In this document: positions 54,835-64,000 of the stretch, one piece after another
How positions within the stretch are numbered: position 1 is the stretch's first letter
How the letters are laid out: the number at the start of each line of letters is the position of its first letter
Assembly (NCBI RefSeq): GCF_000182925.2
Contig: NC_026502.1
Location: 1,922,001 to 1,986,000, forward strand
Length of the DNA: 64,000 bases
Source: Neurospora crassa OR74A
Taxonomy: Eukaryota; Ascomycota; Sordariomycetes; Sordariales; Sordariaceae
Direction: 5' to 3'
The notes under the pieces: generated by a model
Seen by the model: only the letters and a program-made list of their open reading frames with translations
Databases searched by the model: none
Told to the model about the DNA's origin: nothing
Program-made: the position numbers and the translations under genes

Positions 54835-57800
54835 ATGTCGCCTTCAGCAGACGCCGCCGCCGCAGCCGCCAACAGCAACAGCAACAGCAACATCCGCGTC
54901 TTTGTCCGCTGGCAGGACCATGTCGTCTTCGCCGGAGAGGAAGTCAAGTGCACAATCACCTTCAAGAACGTCGCACGACCTCCCGGGCCCCCGCCGACCA
55001 CGCCCACAAAGAATCCGCATCCGTCTCCGAGACATCTAGGTGCCGCTGCCGAGCAACGAATGCGCCAGCCATCCCCTCTCGGCCCCGGTCACCCTGTTCA
55101 GTCGTCGTCGTCGTCGTCGTCAGTTGCTACACAAGGAGGAAATGGCCGTACCAAGGGCCATGCTGACGGCCTGGCGCCGCCGCCCTCGGTGCGCGGACGC
55201 GGTCACGGCCATCGGTCCACCCTTTCCTTGACAGTTCCATCCGCTGCTGCCACTTCCCGCGCCCGAGACAGCTCCATACCCTGGTCACCCATCCAGAATC
55301 CCGCCTCCAGCAGCAGCTCCCGCGGTGGTCCTCCCTCGAGCTCCTCCGCCCGGAGCAATGGCGGCAATGGCCACGGACACAAGAGGTCGGTGTCCATCGT
55401 GTCACTGGGCTCTACAAAGGCCATGGACGAGGTTCCGGACCTCAATTCGTCTCCCGCCAAGTCCCAGCGACCAGCAAGGGGTCATGCCCGAGCTTCGAGT
55501 TTGCAGATCAACTCCCGTCTTCCGTTCTTTGGCGGGCCCAAGTCTGGCAAGGCCGCGTCTTTCTTACGTGACGCCACCACTGAACAGACGCCTGACTATT
55601 TACCTCGCCCCCATACAGCTACACACCCAAAAGTGCAGACCTCTCAGCAGCCATCACCCCTTTTCCATGCCTCTTACCCTCCCAACCGGAACACACTACA
55701 CAGCCCGACCGAAGGCCCTCTGACTCCTTCCGAACGAACACGAAACATCTTCCCATGGGCAACGTCCCCCTCTCCCAAGGCTTCTCCTAGAGCCGAGCCG
55801 AACACCGAGTTCAGGTTCCCTTTCACCAAATCATCTTCTTCGCCCGATGTTGTCCACGGAGGCAGTCCGGTGGGGCCCATACATGAAGACAACATCATGA
55901 GCCCAACATACTCGGTCGCTGGCGAATCCGTCAGGTCTCTCCCGATGCGATCAAGAGACCCTATCCCCACCATCAACGAACATGGTGCGATACCCTCGGC
56001 ACGTATTCTTTCAACAACCAGCATTGGCGGCACACCAAGGAGTAGTGGCGAGTTTTACTCCATGAGCAATTACTCTTCCGAGACCCTGGCATCCGAGTAC
56101 GTCCAACCACAGCCGCTGAGAATGGCTGGTGGGCGATCGGGCCACAGCAGGCGGCCGTCCAGTTTCTCCCCAAGTACGGCAAAGATGCCAGAAACGTTGA
56201 TGATGGGATATGCGCAAATCCAGGGTTCATTTACGCTTGATGGCTCTTTGGTAAACCTCGGACCCTTTGAGCAAGTGAAGCGGAAAGCCGTAGTCGGTGG
56301 CCATGGTGGCGGCGTCATCGGTGTGGAAACTACGAAGCGCGACAGCGGCTTACTGAGAGGCTTCGGTTGGGGCAGCATCACGAGCTCCATTGGCGAGCTT
56401 CTAGGCGGAGGAGAACTCAGCACCATCAAAGAGATGCGCGGGATTGCCAGCTCAAAGTCGATCCCCCTGTTGTCAACACCCCAGTCGATTCTTTTCGTCG
56501 ACCTGCAGCTAGCACCCGGGGAAAGCAGGACGTTTGAATATTCGTTCAAACTGCCCAAGGGGCTACCACCAACGCATCGCGGCAAGGCGATGAAGATATC
56601 ATACAGCCTCGTCATTGGCACGCAAAGGCCAGGAGGCGCAAAGGATAAGCACGTCAAGTCTGTGGACGTTCCGTTCCGCGTGCTTGGCAGCGTCAACAGC
56701 CACGGCGAAATCCTAGGTCACGACCTGATGGCGCCCTACATCATCCTGCGAGACCAGGCTCGGGTTAAGACCATTGATAATACAAACACAGCATCTACCA
56801 CTACTTTAAATAATCATAATCACCAGCAACAATTACAACAACTACAACAACAACAACAACAACAACAAGCACGACAGAAACTATTGGGAGACAAACCCGC
56901 CGCCAACGAAGACTCCTTCCTCTCCTATGTTGACGAGCTTCTCTCCTCCCGCTCCCTCCAACTCCAAAACGGCGCTCGCGCCCCTGGCCTTCTCAGTCCA
57001 ACAGCTAGCGGCCCTCCCTCCCGCCGACAGTCCAACTACTCCGTCAACTCTAACACGTCCTCGCACTTTAATCCGTTCGGCCCGCAAACCCACATGCCTG
57101 CTCTCACCGCAAAAGAGGCCATCGACCTGGCCATTCTCCGCTCCAACATCGCCTCCCACTACTCCAACCAATCCACTAACCGCTTCGAAATCGCCCGCAA
57201 CGGTCGCCGTGTCGCCGTCGTCATGCTCGCCCGCCCCGCTTACCGATTAGGCGAGCAGATCACCATGGCCATTGACTTTGAAGACGCCGAGATCCCTTGC
57301 TATGCTGTGCACGTTGCTTTGGAGACAGCCGAGCGGGTAGATTCCAGCCTGGCGCTGAGAAGTGAAGCGAGTGTGCACCGTGTAACGAGAAAGGTGCTGG
57401 TAAGCAGCAGTGAAGCGACCATGTTTGCCAAAAGGGTGGTATTCACGCCAACGATCCCCGTCACAGCCACACCCGAGTTTGTAACGAGCGGAGTCAGTTT
57501 GGAGTGGAAGGTTAGGGTGGAGTTCGTGGTGGCAAGCGCAGAGGCATTAGAGAGGATGGGACAGTCCCAGATGCTGGGACAGGCGCAAGGGCAAGGGATG
57601 ATGGGGTTGGGGATAACTAATATTGGAGAGGAGGAGTATGACATTGTTAGTGACGAAGAGGCGGAGAGGAATGGAGTTATTGAAGAGGAGGATGAAGAAG
57701 AAGAAGAAGAAGAAGCGGATGAAGCGCACAAGGGTAGTGAAGGAAAAGAGGAAGAAGAAAGGGAAACGAGGTTAGTCAAAGCCAATGGCAGCGCTGCTGA

Positions 57801-58104
57801 AGGGGGAAATCAGAAAAGCAGAAGCAGGCCGCCTATGTTGCGCAAGAACCAGACCATCTCTGAACGCGAACGGGAAAGACAGAGGAATGCTATGCAGCAG
57901 CAGCAGCAGCAGCAGCAGCAACCGCATCCCTTGCTGGAGGAGATTTCGAGGGATGATAGGGGCGGTTTGATTTTGGTGGCGGCGGAGAACCTCATCTGCG
58001 AGAGCTTCGAGGTCGCAGTACCGTTGAAGATTTACGGTGCTGTTGGTACGGGGCTGGAGAAGTTGGAGAGGGATGAAGCTACGGAAGAGGGGTTACCTGT
58101 GTGA
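54835..58104 (+). CDS. rgp1: RGP1, partner of Ric1 in the Ypt6/Rab6 exchange complex
   Basis: Intronless gene for about 1,089 residues of the Rgp1 family. With Ric1, Rgp1 activates the Golgi GTPase Ypt6 (Rab6). The arrestin-like fold is split: its first strands are at residues about 20-48 (NIRVFVRWQDHVVFAGEEVKCTITF). After about 380 disordered Ser/Pro-rich residues come ETLMMGYAQIQGSFTLDGSLV, SILFVDLQLAPGESRTFEYSF and KAMKISYSLVIGTQ. The last part has NRFEIARNGRRVAVVMLARPAYRLGE, YAVHVALETAERVD and the end strand LICESFEVAVPLKIYG. Gln runs near residues 665-680 (CAA repeats around 56825) and 1020-1030 (CAG repeats around 57895) and an acidic run near residue 950 lie between core blocks. It is longer than the yeast protein mainly by these insertions. 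Start is the first ATG of the frame. Confidence 0.88.
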   Translation: MSPSADAAAAAANSNSNSNIRVFVRWQDHVVFAGEEVKCTITFKNVARPPGPPPTTPTKNPHPSPRHLGAAAEQRMRQPSPLGPGHPVQSSSSSSSVATQGGNGRTKGHADGLAPPPSVRGRGHGHRSTLSLTVPSAAATSRARDSSIPWSPIQNPASSSSSRGGPPSSSSARSNGGNGHGHKRSVSIVSLGSTKAMDEVPDLNSSPAKSQRPARGHARASSLQINSRLPFFGGPKSGKAASFLRDATTEQTPDYLPRPHTATHPKVQTSQQPSPLFHASYPPNRNTLHSPTEGPLTPSERTRNIFPWATSPSPKASPRAEPNTEFRFPFTKSSSSPDVVHGGSPVGPIHEDNIMSPTYSVAGESVRSLPMRSRDPIPTINEHGAIPSARILSTTSIGGTPRSSGEFYSMSNYSSETLASEYVQPQPLRMAGGRSGHSRRPSSFSPSTAKMPETLMMGYAQIQGSFTLDGSLVNLGPFEQVKRKAVVGGHGGGVIGVETTKRDSGLLRGFGWGSITSSIGELLGGGELSTIKEMRGIASSKSIPLLSTPQSILFVDLQLAPGESRTFEYSFKLPKGLPPTHRGKAMKISYSLVIGTQRPGGAKDKHVKSVDVPFRVLGSVNSHGEILGHDLMAPYIILRDQARVKTIDNTNTASTTTLNNHNHQQQLQQLQQQQQQQQARQKLLGDKPAANEDSFLSYVDELLSSRSLQLQNGARAPGLLSPTASGPPSRRQSNYSVNSNTSSHFNPFGPQTHMPALTAKEAIDLAILRSNIASHYSNQSTNRFEIARNGRRVAVVMLARPAYRLGEQITMAIDFEDAEIPCYAVHVALETAERVDSSLALRSEASVHRVTRKVLVSSSEATMFAKRVVFTPTIPVTATPEFVTSGVSLEWKVRVEFVVASAEALERMGQSQMLGQAQGQGMMGLGITNIGEEEYDIVSDEEAERNGVIEEEDEEEEEEEADEAHKGSEGKEEEERETRLVKANGSAAEGGNQKSRSRPPMLRKNQTISERERERQRNAMQQQQQQQQQPHPLLEEISRDDRGGLILVAAENLICESFEVAVPLKIYGAVGTGLEKLERDEATEEGLPV

Positions 58105-59937
58105 ATGGTTTTTTACTCACCAGGTACATGGCTATTTTGGAAGTGAATGGATGATTACGACATGGCAACGATGGGGCCAGAAAAAGTAACAGACGCAAAT
58201 GAACATATGGGTGATGGATGGGCTAGGCTGGGCCGGTCGGACAGACAAAAGCTACTTTGAAGAGACGGAAAGGCAAGGAAGAGAAAAGGAAATCCAGGCC
58301 TTGTTAATCATATGATGTCTCGAGATGAACTTTTCTGGTAGATACCTAACCTTTCTTGGGTGATAAGGAACAATGAAACAGGAACGTTACCAGCAACCGG
58401 CGAGTGCTGGAAAGCCCTTGCTTTTGTTCAATCACAGCTGTGTAAGTACTTTTAATTCAAAGATTGCACTCGGTCTTCACCGAGGTCAGCAACAAGGTGA
58501 AGATCGACGCCCACGGACAGCTTTGTGAGACGCAGGTATCTGCAGGGTATCACCGCTTGTTGTCCCCGACATCCCAAGAATTTCACGATCCTGAATGGTT
58601 GGCGACAGTGACATCATATGGAATGGTTTCGCCGTCTCCGCCAATTACAGTCGACTTCTGCAGTGGGACGACAGCGACCCCCCAGTTAGGGCTGATGCTG
58701 TACCAATGCATAGGACCAGCACAACAACAAGATTCGAGAAGAGGAAAGTGATATTCTTTTCGGGGGGGACACATTGTGACCGAAAGTGGATTTGGTTGGG
58801 CTCTGCTTGGGTACGGTAAAAAGATGGCTGGGCATGAAATGAAGCTGGCTGGACAGCCGAGAGCAAAGCTGGGCAACAACAGCCATTCCATTCCGCTTTG
58901 GACGGGATGCGAGCTTCGCAAGGAAAGACAATCTGCTGTTTTCACTGTTGATCATTAGGTGGATAAATCTTCCTTTTCCTCTTTTTATTGTCTCTTTAGG
59001 GGTCTCATGGTTTGTCTCCCTCGACTATCTTGAATCAGTCCCCCATCATTCACGAAGCTTCTTCGATTCGATTTACGAAGGCCTCGTGCCCTTTCAACTG
59101 GCAAATTCCCGAAAGAGCCGGCGTTTGGGCTCCGTCCAAGTGGAAGTTCCCTGATTTTTTTCAGTCACTTTTTCTTTTTTGGGAGGGGGGTTCATTGTTC
59201 GGCTTGTGGGGCACCCCGTTAGGCCGTCACTTACACCAAGGCCCTGAATATCATCGGGCAAGCATCACCGTCGTCACCGGGAGTTCGTATTCCATACCTA
59301 CATATACGAGTCTTTTCTTCTTCATCAACTCGCTGTTGTTCCCATTTTCATGGCTACATAGTAGAAGATCCAAATTCGAGTCAACTCAACCTACTTGCCA
59401 CAATCACCAACAACGGCAATACCAACTGAGGTCACACTACCACTTCTTCTCGCCTTTTCGTGCCTTGGCAGTCCGCATCTATCACTTCGGTAGTCAAAAG
59501 AGGCTTATCATTACACAACCACGAGGCAAAGGAAGAACGCCGCGGTACGACACTAGAAGCTCGGTCGGAACGTCCTTTACGTGTATCATTACACAGCGCC
59601 CGGGGAATTAATCTATCAAACACCTCGGCATTATCCAGGCGACGGCAAAAGTGAAAGGCCTCGACAGCAAGAGGGCAAAAGGGTCGGTCTCTAGTTTCCG
59701 AGGTTCGACATCACACAACTTTAAGGTTGGACGTTGACGACTTTGCTCGTTGGCAAGGAGGTTATACGAACTGGACGCTTCGAAGCTCAAGAAGAGAAGA
59801 GATTGAGGGTACTCATACCAGCTCGTGGTCAAGTACGTCAGGTCGCCGTTAATAAACGGACGGCATCAGACACATAACTCGATTCTTGGAATCTTCACAT
59901 TGCAACACAACAAATCTTTCATCACAACGACTCAAAC
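58105..59937. other. Intergenic region between rgp1 and the RS-rich gene
   Basis: About 1.8 kb; open frames are short and no family is recognisable. The left part should be the rgp1 3' UTR and the right part the promoter of the RS-rich gene. Nothing else is supported. Confidence 0.55.
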
Positions 59938-61326
59938 ATGGTCCGCTTCATGGACGAACAAGACGCGCGTGCCCGCCGCGGCCGCGGTCCCTCTCCAACC
60001 CGCTCTCATCACTCCAGTCGCGACAGAGATTACTCCCCCGATTTCATCTCTGGCCCCGGCCGCGCTCCTCGTCCGTATGCCAGTGGTGCCATCCCATCAA
60101 CAGCAACAGCACATCCAGCACCGCCACCCGTTCCCTCCCCACCACTTTCTCCTCCTATCTCTTACCGCACCGGATCGGGGCCAGGGCCAGGGCCAGGAGG
60201 GTACGTCTACGACGACGGCCGAGACCGAAATGGCACTCCGCTCCGGGGTAGAGACCGCTCCTGGGAGCGCAGCTCCGGCATTGGTACCAATCCCCCCGTC
60301 GCAGCGCGAACCATCAGCGTCAGCAGGAGCAGAAGCCGGTCCCGCGGCCCAAGCCTAGCTTCAGCCCCATCGGCAGCGCCCGGCACTCGCGAGCGGCACA
60401 TTGTCCGTGAGACCAAAATCTACGGCGGCCCAGAACTGCGTGATCCCGAGCGAGCCGTCCAAGCCCTCGCGGTCACCGACGCCCGTCGGGCTCGCTCTCC
60501 CAGCCGAGACAGCCGTATCAGCCGTGGCCTGTCTCGCTCTCGCTCCCGCTCCCGCTCCCGCGGCGCTCGCAGCATCTACACCACAGACGACGAGTCAGAC
60601 TACCCCCGCTCTTCCCGTCGACGACGCTCCCCTTCATCCCGCCGTTCCCGCTCTCGCTCTCGCTCCCGCCGCTCCCCCAGCCCAGCAGCAGCACCCCTCC
60701 GCAAAGCCAAAGACCTCTACTCGTCTACTTTTTCCCCCTCCACCACCGCCTTGGGCGTCGGCGTCCTCGGCGCCATCGTCGGCGGACTAGCAGCGCGCGA
60801 AGCAACTGAGAAGCACGCACGTAATAAATCGTCTCATCACAATGGCAAGAAATCCCACCACGACAGCCACAGCAGTAGTTCCAGGAGCAACAGGAAGAGC
60901 CAAAAAGAAGAAGAAGAAAGAGAGCGTAAAGCGGCGCTGATTTCCACTATCGTCGGTGCTGCTGTTGGAGGGTTGGGGGCGAATGTGATTGAGAAGAAGT
61001 TGGAAGAAAAGAAGAAGAAGAAGAAGAAGGCGGGAGAAGAAGAAGAAGAAGAAGAGAAGAGAGCGAAGGAACGGGGAGGAGGGGGGTATCGGGAGTTGAG
61101 GGATCGGGATCGGGATTTGGATTTGGATGATGATGATAGGTATGATATTAGGGATAGAAGAAGGAGTAGAAGTCGACATGGTGGTGGTAGTGGTAGAGGA
61201 AGTAGCAGTTTGGATACGCCGGCGTATTCGGATGATGATGAGGGGTATTATGGGAGTGCGGGGAGTGCTTATGGGGTTGGTTCGAGGAGGGGAGGGGGGA
61301 CGACGACGGTTAGGGGAGGACGTTGA
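59938..61326 (+). CDS. RS-rich protein with two glycine-zipper helices (DUF3824-like)
   Basis: Intronless gene for about 462 residues. The composition resembles the fungal DUF3824 proteins, whose function is unknown. Residues 1-130 are Arg/Pro/Ser-rich; 120-260 contain many SR/RS dipeptides (SRSRSRSRG, RRSRSRSRSRRSPSP). A segment RERHIVRETKIYGGPELRDP lies between them and looks conserved. Two short glycine-rich hydrophobic helices follow: ALGVGVLGAIVGGLAARE (about 280-297) and AALISTIVGAAVGGLGANVI (about 340-359), separated by a Ser/His/Lys-rich stretch. Then come Lys and Glu runs, an Arg/Asp repeat and a Gly-rich end. Glycine zippers of this kind can insert in membranes or oligomerise. Nuclear speckle-type or membrane roles are both only guesses. 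Confidence 0.75.
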   Translation: MVRFMDEQDARARRGRGPSPTRSHHSSRDRDYSPDFISGPGRAPRPYASGAIPSTATAHPAPPPVPSPPLSPPISYRTGSGPGPGPGGYVYDDGRDRNGTPLRGRDRSWERSSGIGTNPPVAARTISVSRSRSRSRGPSLASAPSAAPGTRERHIVRETKIYGGPELRDPERAVQALAVTDARRARSPSRDSRISRGLSRSRSRSRSRGARSIYTTDDESDYPRSSRRRRSPSSRRSRSRSRSRRSPSPAAAPLRKAKDLYSSTFSPSTTALGVGVLGAIVGGLAAREATEKHARNKSSHHNGKKSHHDSHSSSSRSNRKSQKEEEERERKAALISTIVGAAVGGLGANVIEKKLEEKKKKKKKAGEEEEEEEKRAKERGGGGYRELRDRDRDLDLDDDDRYDIRDRRRSRSRHGGGSGRGSSSLDTPAYSDDDEGYYGSAGSAYGVGSRRGGGTTTVRGGR

Positions 61327-61743
61327 GAGAGGGTTTTGAAGGTGGGATGATGATGGGTACTAGGTTGAGTTGGTTTAGTGATGGCTGTTGTTTGACGACC
61401 CTTTCTTCTATAATGTTGCCTTTTCCGACCTGGAGGACAATTCCATGATTTGAGAACAAGCTCAGCGCCTCTTGTGTATTATTTGAAACAAGTAAGAAAA
61501 TCAGTAGGGGGTCACTCTTCTTCGAGCAGGATCGCTATCACGTCCGCGATGAAGAGGAGTGGGTGTATTTTGCTAATATGACAGAACTAGGTGTACTACA
61601 AAAATGAGGAAGCCTAAAGGTAACGAGAAAATTAAAAGACTGGAGAGTAACAAAAAAGGGAAAATAAACCAAAAATCCATTCCAAAGTATGAATGAAGTA
61701 TAGGAAAAGGTAAATATAAGAAAAAAAAAATCGCAAAAGAAGA
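61327..61743. other. Intergenic region upstream of the tRNA 3' end
   Basis: About 400 bases, A/T-rich in the right half, containing the plus-strand A run (about 61722-61731) that is the T-run terminator for the minus-strand tRNA. No coding sequence is supported. Confidence 0.6.
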
Positions 61744-61817
61744 TGATCCGACCCAGGCTCGATCTGGGGACCTTCAGTGTGTTAGACTGACGTGATAACC
61801 AACTACACCATCGGACC
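61744..61817 (-). tRNA. tRNA-Val (anticodon AAC)
   Basis: On the minus strand a 74-nt cloverleaf begins GGTCCGATGGTGTAGTTGG and pairs its first seven bases with TCGGATC at the end, with A as the discriminator base. The D-arm is GTGTAGTTGGTTATCAC, the anticodon stem TCAGT/ACTGA encloses loop CTAACAC with anticodon AAC, and the T-arm CCCAG-ATCGAGC-CTGGG is intact with box-B-like GATCGAGCC. The gene has no intron. A T-run about 12 bases downstream on the minus strand is a normal RNA polymerase III terminator. The anticodon A34 is expected to be read as inosine. Confidence 0.95.
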
Positions 61818-62272
61818 GATGTCATTTGTTGAAATCGGAGTTTAAACGTGGCTGCTATCAAGTTAATTTCAAAAGCGGCCCGAGCGCCCACCCATCCCGT
61901 ACAATCCACCATTCTAAACTTGCCTAACAACTTCCTCGACGGATAGTCACCTGGACACTCTTGAGACTGGCTTCATCTCAAAGCTTATGTTGCACGGACA
62001 AGTATTATTGGGGCAAATTATGCGGTGCATTTGAAGCAAAGATAGTGTGCAAAACTGCACTAGAGGTACGTAAGCGAACATCCATTCCCCTTTCGGGACA
62101 GCTCCTTCAGTCTTCTCCGAGCTATACAGGAACAAGAATATTTGTCTATTATCGCAAAAAAAAAAAAAAAAAAAACTAGCATCAGTTCAGTTACACATCA
62201 TCACCAATCAACAAGTGACATATCCATCTGTCATTTCATCGACAATGATTTCTCTCTACCCATGAATCTACA
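61818..62272. other. Intergenic region between tRNA-Val and the right-edge gene
   Basis: About 450 bases with a run of about 20 A near 62156-62175 and no supportable gene. It should hold the tRNA 5' flank and the 3' UTR of the right-edge gene. Confidence 0.6.
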
Positions 62273-64000
62273 CTAAGACTGCCTGATAGGCCAATCCTCC
62301 CCCCTCCCCCCATCGTCCGCATCCAGCATGTACCGCTGCTGCACCTGTTCCCTCAACCTCGCCGTATACGACTGCCTCCTCACAGCAGCAGCAAGATTCG
62401 AAGTAGAAGCTGATCTCGGCAATGATGATGATGGCGACGCCCCTGGACCAGCTACTATTCCTGTCTCCGTCTCCGTCTCCGTCCCCCTCCTTCGTACCGG
62501 CACTCTAGTCGAGGACATCCCCCTCTTTAGCCATGCCTCTAGTGTAGGAGCTGGACTTGGTGATTGTCCCGTTACGGAGGAGCCCCGGGGCCGGGCCCGG
62601 GTCTGGGCTTGCTGCTGCTGTCGCTTTTGAAAAGGTCGTCCTCTCTTTTCGTTCTCATCTTCTTCTTCTTCTTCTTCTTCTCCTTCCGCTGTTCCGCCAC
62701 TTCCTCCCCGTTTAAGTTGACTCCCATGTTCACTTGCTTCCAAACGGTCGGTTGGTACAGTAGGAACTGGGGGAGTAGACGGCGAACTAAGCGGCGACGA
62801 AGACCATCCCTGCGTACTTGGCGTCGGACTAGGACTTGGGCCGGGGAAGATACTGAGCCTGTTATTACGGTTGTTGCTGCCGGTCTTTCCCTTGTTAGCA
62901 GCAGCAGCAGCAGCAGCCCCCGACGGTGGCGGATCGTCTAGCTTAAAGCCTGAGGAGCTCAACGGCTTTGCATCATCCTCATAGCCGGGTATCGTAGGCG
63001 GCGCCCACTTTGGTGGTGCAGGTGGGGCGGCCCGTACAGGTGGTGGTGGTATCGCTGAGTTATAGCTCACAGCATAACCTACCCCCATGGCCTCGTCGCC
63101 GCTGTTTTGGCGGTCTTTGAGCTTGACTGGACCAGTGCCTACTCCTGTCCTGACACTCTTCGGGCGGGGTGGGAAGGGAGAAAGCAGAACTGATGCTGCT
63201 GTTGTTATTGGAGTGGGAGCCTGAAGAACCGGATTTTCGGGGGCGAACGGGAAGGTTTCTGCTGCTGCTGGAGGAGGAGCAGGAGCAGCTTCTTTTGGAG
63301 TAGACCGAGATCTAGACCTAGCTCGCGGAGGAATTGGAGGCGGTGGTGGTGACAATGCTGTTCTGCCCTCCATAAGACTTCCTCCCCGCGAGCTGGAGGG
63401 TAGCCCGCCATTTAGGCCGTCGTCGTTGTAGACGCTTTCGTCTTCGTAGTCGGATAACTTGATGGCTGACGTCGCCATTGTCGAACGTGATGCCACGTGG
63501 GTCCGGCCAGAACCGGCGGTGGAAAGGTTGTTTGTTGATGCTACCCATACAACTGGGCTGTGATAGCTTTTTGTGTTTTCCCTTGTTGAGATACTCCGAC
63601 TGTTACGGCTACTGCCACGAGAGCTGAGGCCACCTGTAACATCACGAGCAGAACCACTATCACGAACAGAACCAGCATACACCACCTCCCCACCCTCTTT
63701 TCCCCCCCATTTTCTTCCCCTATCCCCTCTCCTCCTCCTCCTCCTCCTCCTCCTCATAAACATAACAACCGATAACCCCGTTAAAACCGAACTCCCCGCC
63801 ACACCACCCACCGCGGTCCCCACCAAAACTGACATATTCGTACCCTTTTCACCACTATCGTCCTTCGCAACCGCAGCCATGCTCTCCATCACCCTTCCAA
63901 TCCTCTCCTCGGCGCTCTGACTAACCCTGCTCACTCTCTGCTCCGCACTCTGGCTCATACTCCTGCTCATTTCTGTCATCTGTCTCGACAGATCCGCGAC
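62273..64000 (-). CDS. Single-pass membrane protein, C-terminal part (cut by window edge)
   Basis: The minus-strand frame is open from the stop at 62273 to the right edge, so only the last 575 or so residues are seen; an ATG at 63979 exists but the codons before it (ADLSRQ) continue the same Ser/Arg/Gln helix and suggest the true start is outside. The visible part begins with a repeated helical stretch (SRSMSQSAEQRVSRVSQSAEERIGRVMESM). A short linker leads to one membrane segment (VLVGTAVGGVAGSSVLTGLSVVMFM) directly followed by nine Arg, a strong stop-transfer signal that puts the C-terminus in the cytosol. The cytosolic tail of about 480 residues is Ser/Pro-rich with proline-rich motifs (SPPPPPIPPRARSRSRS, PAPPPAAAE), possible SH3 ligands. 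The family is not recognised; a surface sensor or adhesion-type protein is a guess. Confidence 0.6.
   Translation of the reverse strand, partial: VADLSRQMTEMSRSMSQSAEQRVSRVSQSAEERIGRVMESMAAVAKDDSGEKGTNMSVLVGTAVGGVAGSSVLTGLSVVMFMRRRRRRRRRGDRGRKWGGKEGGEVVYAGSVRDSGSARDVTGGLSSRGSSRNSRSISTRENTKSYHSPVVWVASTNNLSTAGSGRTHVASRSTMATSAIKLSDYEDESVYNDDGLNGGLPSSSRGGSLMEGRTALSPPPPPIPPRARSRSRSTPKEAAPAPPPAAAETFPFAPENPVLQAPTPITTAASVLLSPFPPRPKSVRTGVGTGPVKLKDRQNSGDEAMGVGYAVSYNSAIPPPPVRAAPPAPPKWAPPTIPGYEDDAKPLSSSGFKLDDPPPSGAAAAAAANKGKTGSNNRNNRLSIFPGPSPSPTPSTQGWSSSPLSSPSTPPVPTVPTDRLEASEHGSQLKRGGSGGTAEGEEEEEEEDENEKRGRPFQKRQQQQAQTRARPRGSSVTGQSPSPAPTLEAWLKRGMSSTRVPVRRRGTETETETGIVAGPGASPSSSLPRSASTSNLAAAVRRQSYTARLREQVQQRYMLDADDGGRGEDWPIRQS

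Noticed and set aside
59012-59832. Several frames of 60-200 codons before the RS-rich gene
   Set aside because: No conserved motif, mixed frames and strands, composition like intergenic sequence.

Overview
The window is a filamentous ascomycete nuclear genome segment, most likely order Sordariales (Neurospora/Sordaria type). The genes carry short GT-AG introns of roughly 50-150 nt with CTAAC-like branch sites, the promoters are pyrimidine-rich, and acl1 and acl2 encode the two subunits of a split ATP-citrate lyase as adjacent divergent genes, an arrangement known from Sordaria and Neurospora. I support 21 confident or probable protein genes, one doubtful nested gene and one tRNA. I see no transposase, reverse transcriptase, CRISPR array or biosynthetic gene cluster.

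Layout. 0.3-3.1 kb: large disordered orphan protein (+). 4.7-5.9 kb: LicD-family phosphotransferase (+). 6.3-8.3 kb: CENP-Q/Fta7 inner-kinetochore protein with an N-terminal AT-hook array (-). 9.3-10.3 kb: thioredoxin-like membrane protein (+). 10.8-11.4 kb: Cnl2/Nkp2 inner-kinetochore protein (-). 12.1-15.2 kb: MRG15/Eaf3 chromatin reader (+) whose first intron is about 2 kb and holds a possible nested gene. 16.5-16.9 kb: mitochondrial ribosomal protein uL30m (-). 17-20.4 kb: gene-poor. 20.4-28.0 kb: acl1 (-) and acl2 (+) sharing a 3.3 kb divergent control region. 29.1-30.3 kb: ubiquitin-like/WLM metallopeptidase (-). 32.2-33.9 kb: GPI-anchored GH72 glucanosyltransferase (+). 34.7-36.6 kb: TRM2 tRNA methyltransferase (-). 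37.2-39.1 kb: ALG11 mannosyltransferase (-). 40.0-41.4 kb: COX18 insertase (+). 41.7-42.7 kb: Pep12-type syntaxin (-). 43.6-45.6 kb: NDC1 pore membrane nucleoporin (+). 46.4-48.4 kb: DLT1 (+). 50.3-53.7 kb: two unrecognised proteins (+). 54.8-58.1 kb: RGP1 (+). 59.9-61.3 kb: RS-rich DUF3824-like protein (+). 61.7 kb: tRNA-Val(AAC) (-). 62.3 kb to the right edge: membrane protein cut by the window (-).

Functional themes. Most genes are single-copy housekeeping genes. Three act on centromeres or chromatin within 9 kb (CENP-Q/Fta7, Cnl2/Nkp2, Eaf3). Several serve the secretory system (ALG11, GH72 enzyme, syntaxin, RGP1, LicD protein), and two serve mitochondria (uL30m, COX18). The ACL pair makes cytosolic acetyl-CoA and is the only case where neighbouring genes clearly form one enzyme. 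I did not find a convincing new multi-gene system. The most interesting items are gene-level: the AT-hook CENP-Q, start codons split off on 3-nt and 6-nt exons, an 18-nt internal exon in acl2, the large eaf3 intron, and a coding-like extension after the eaf3 stop codon.
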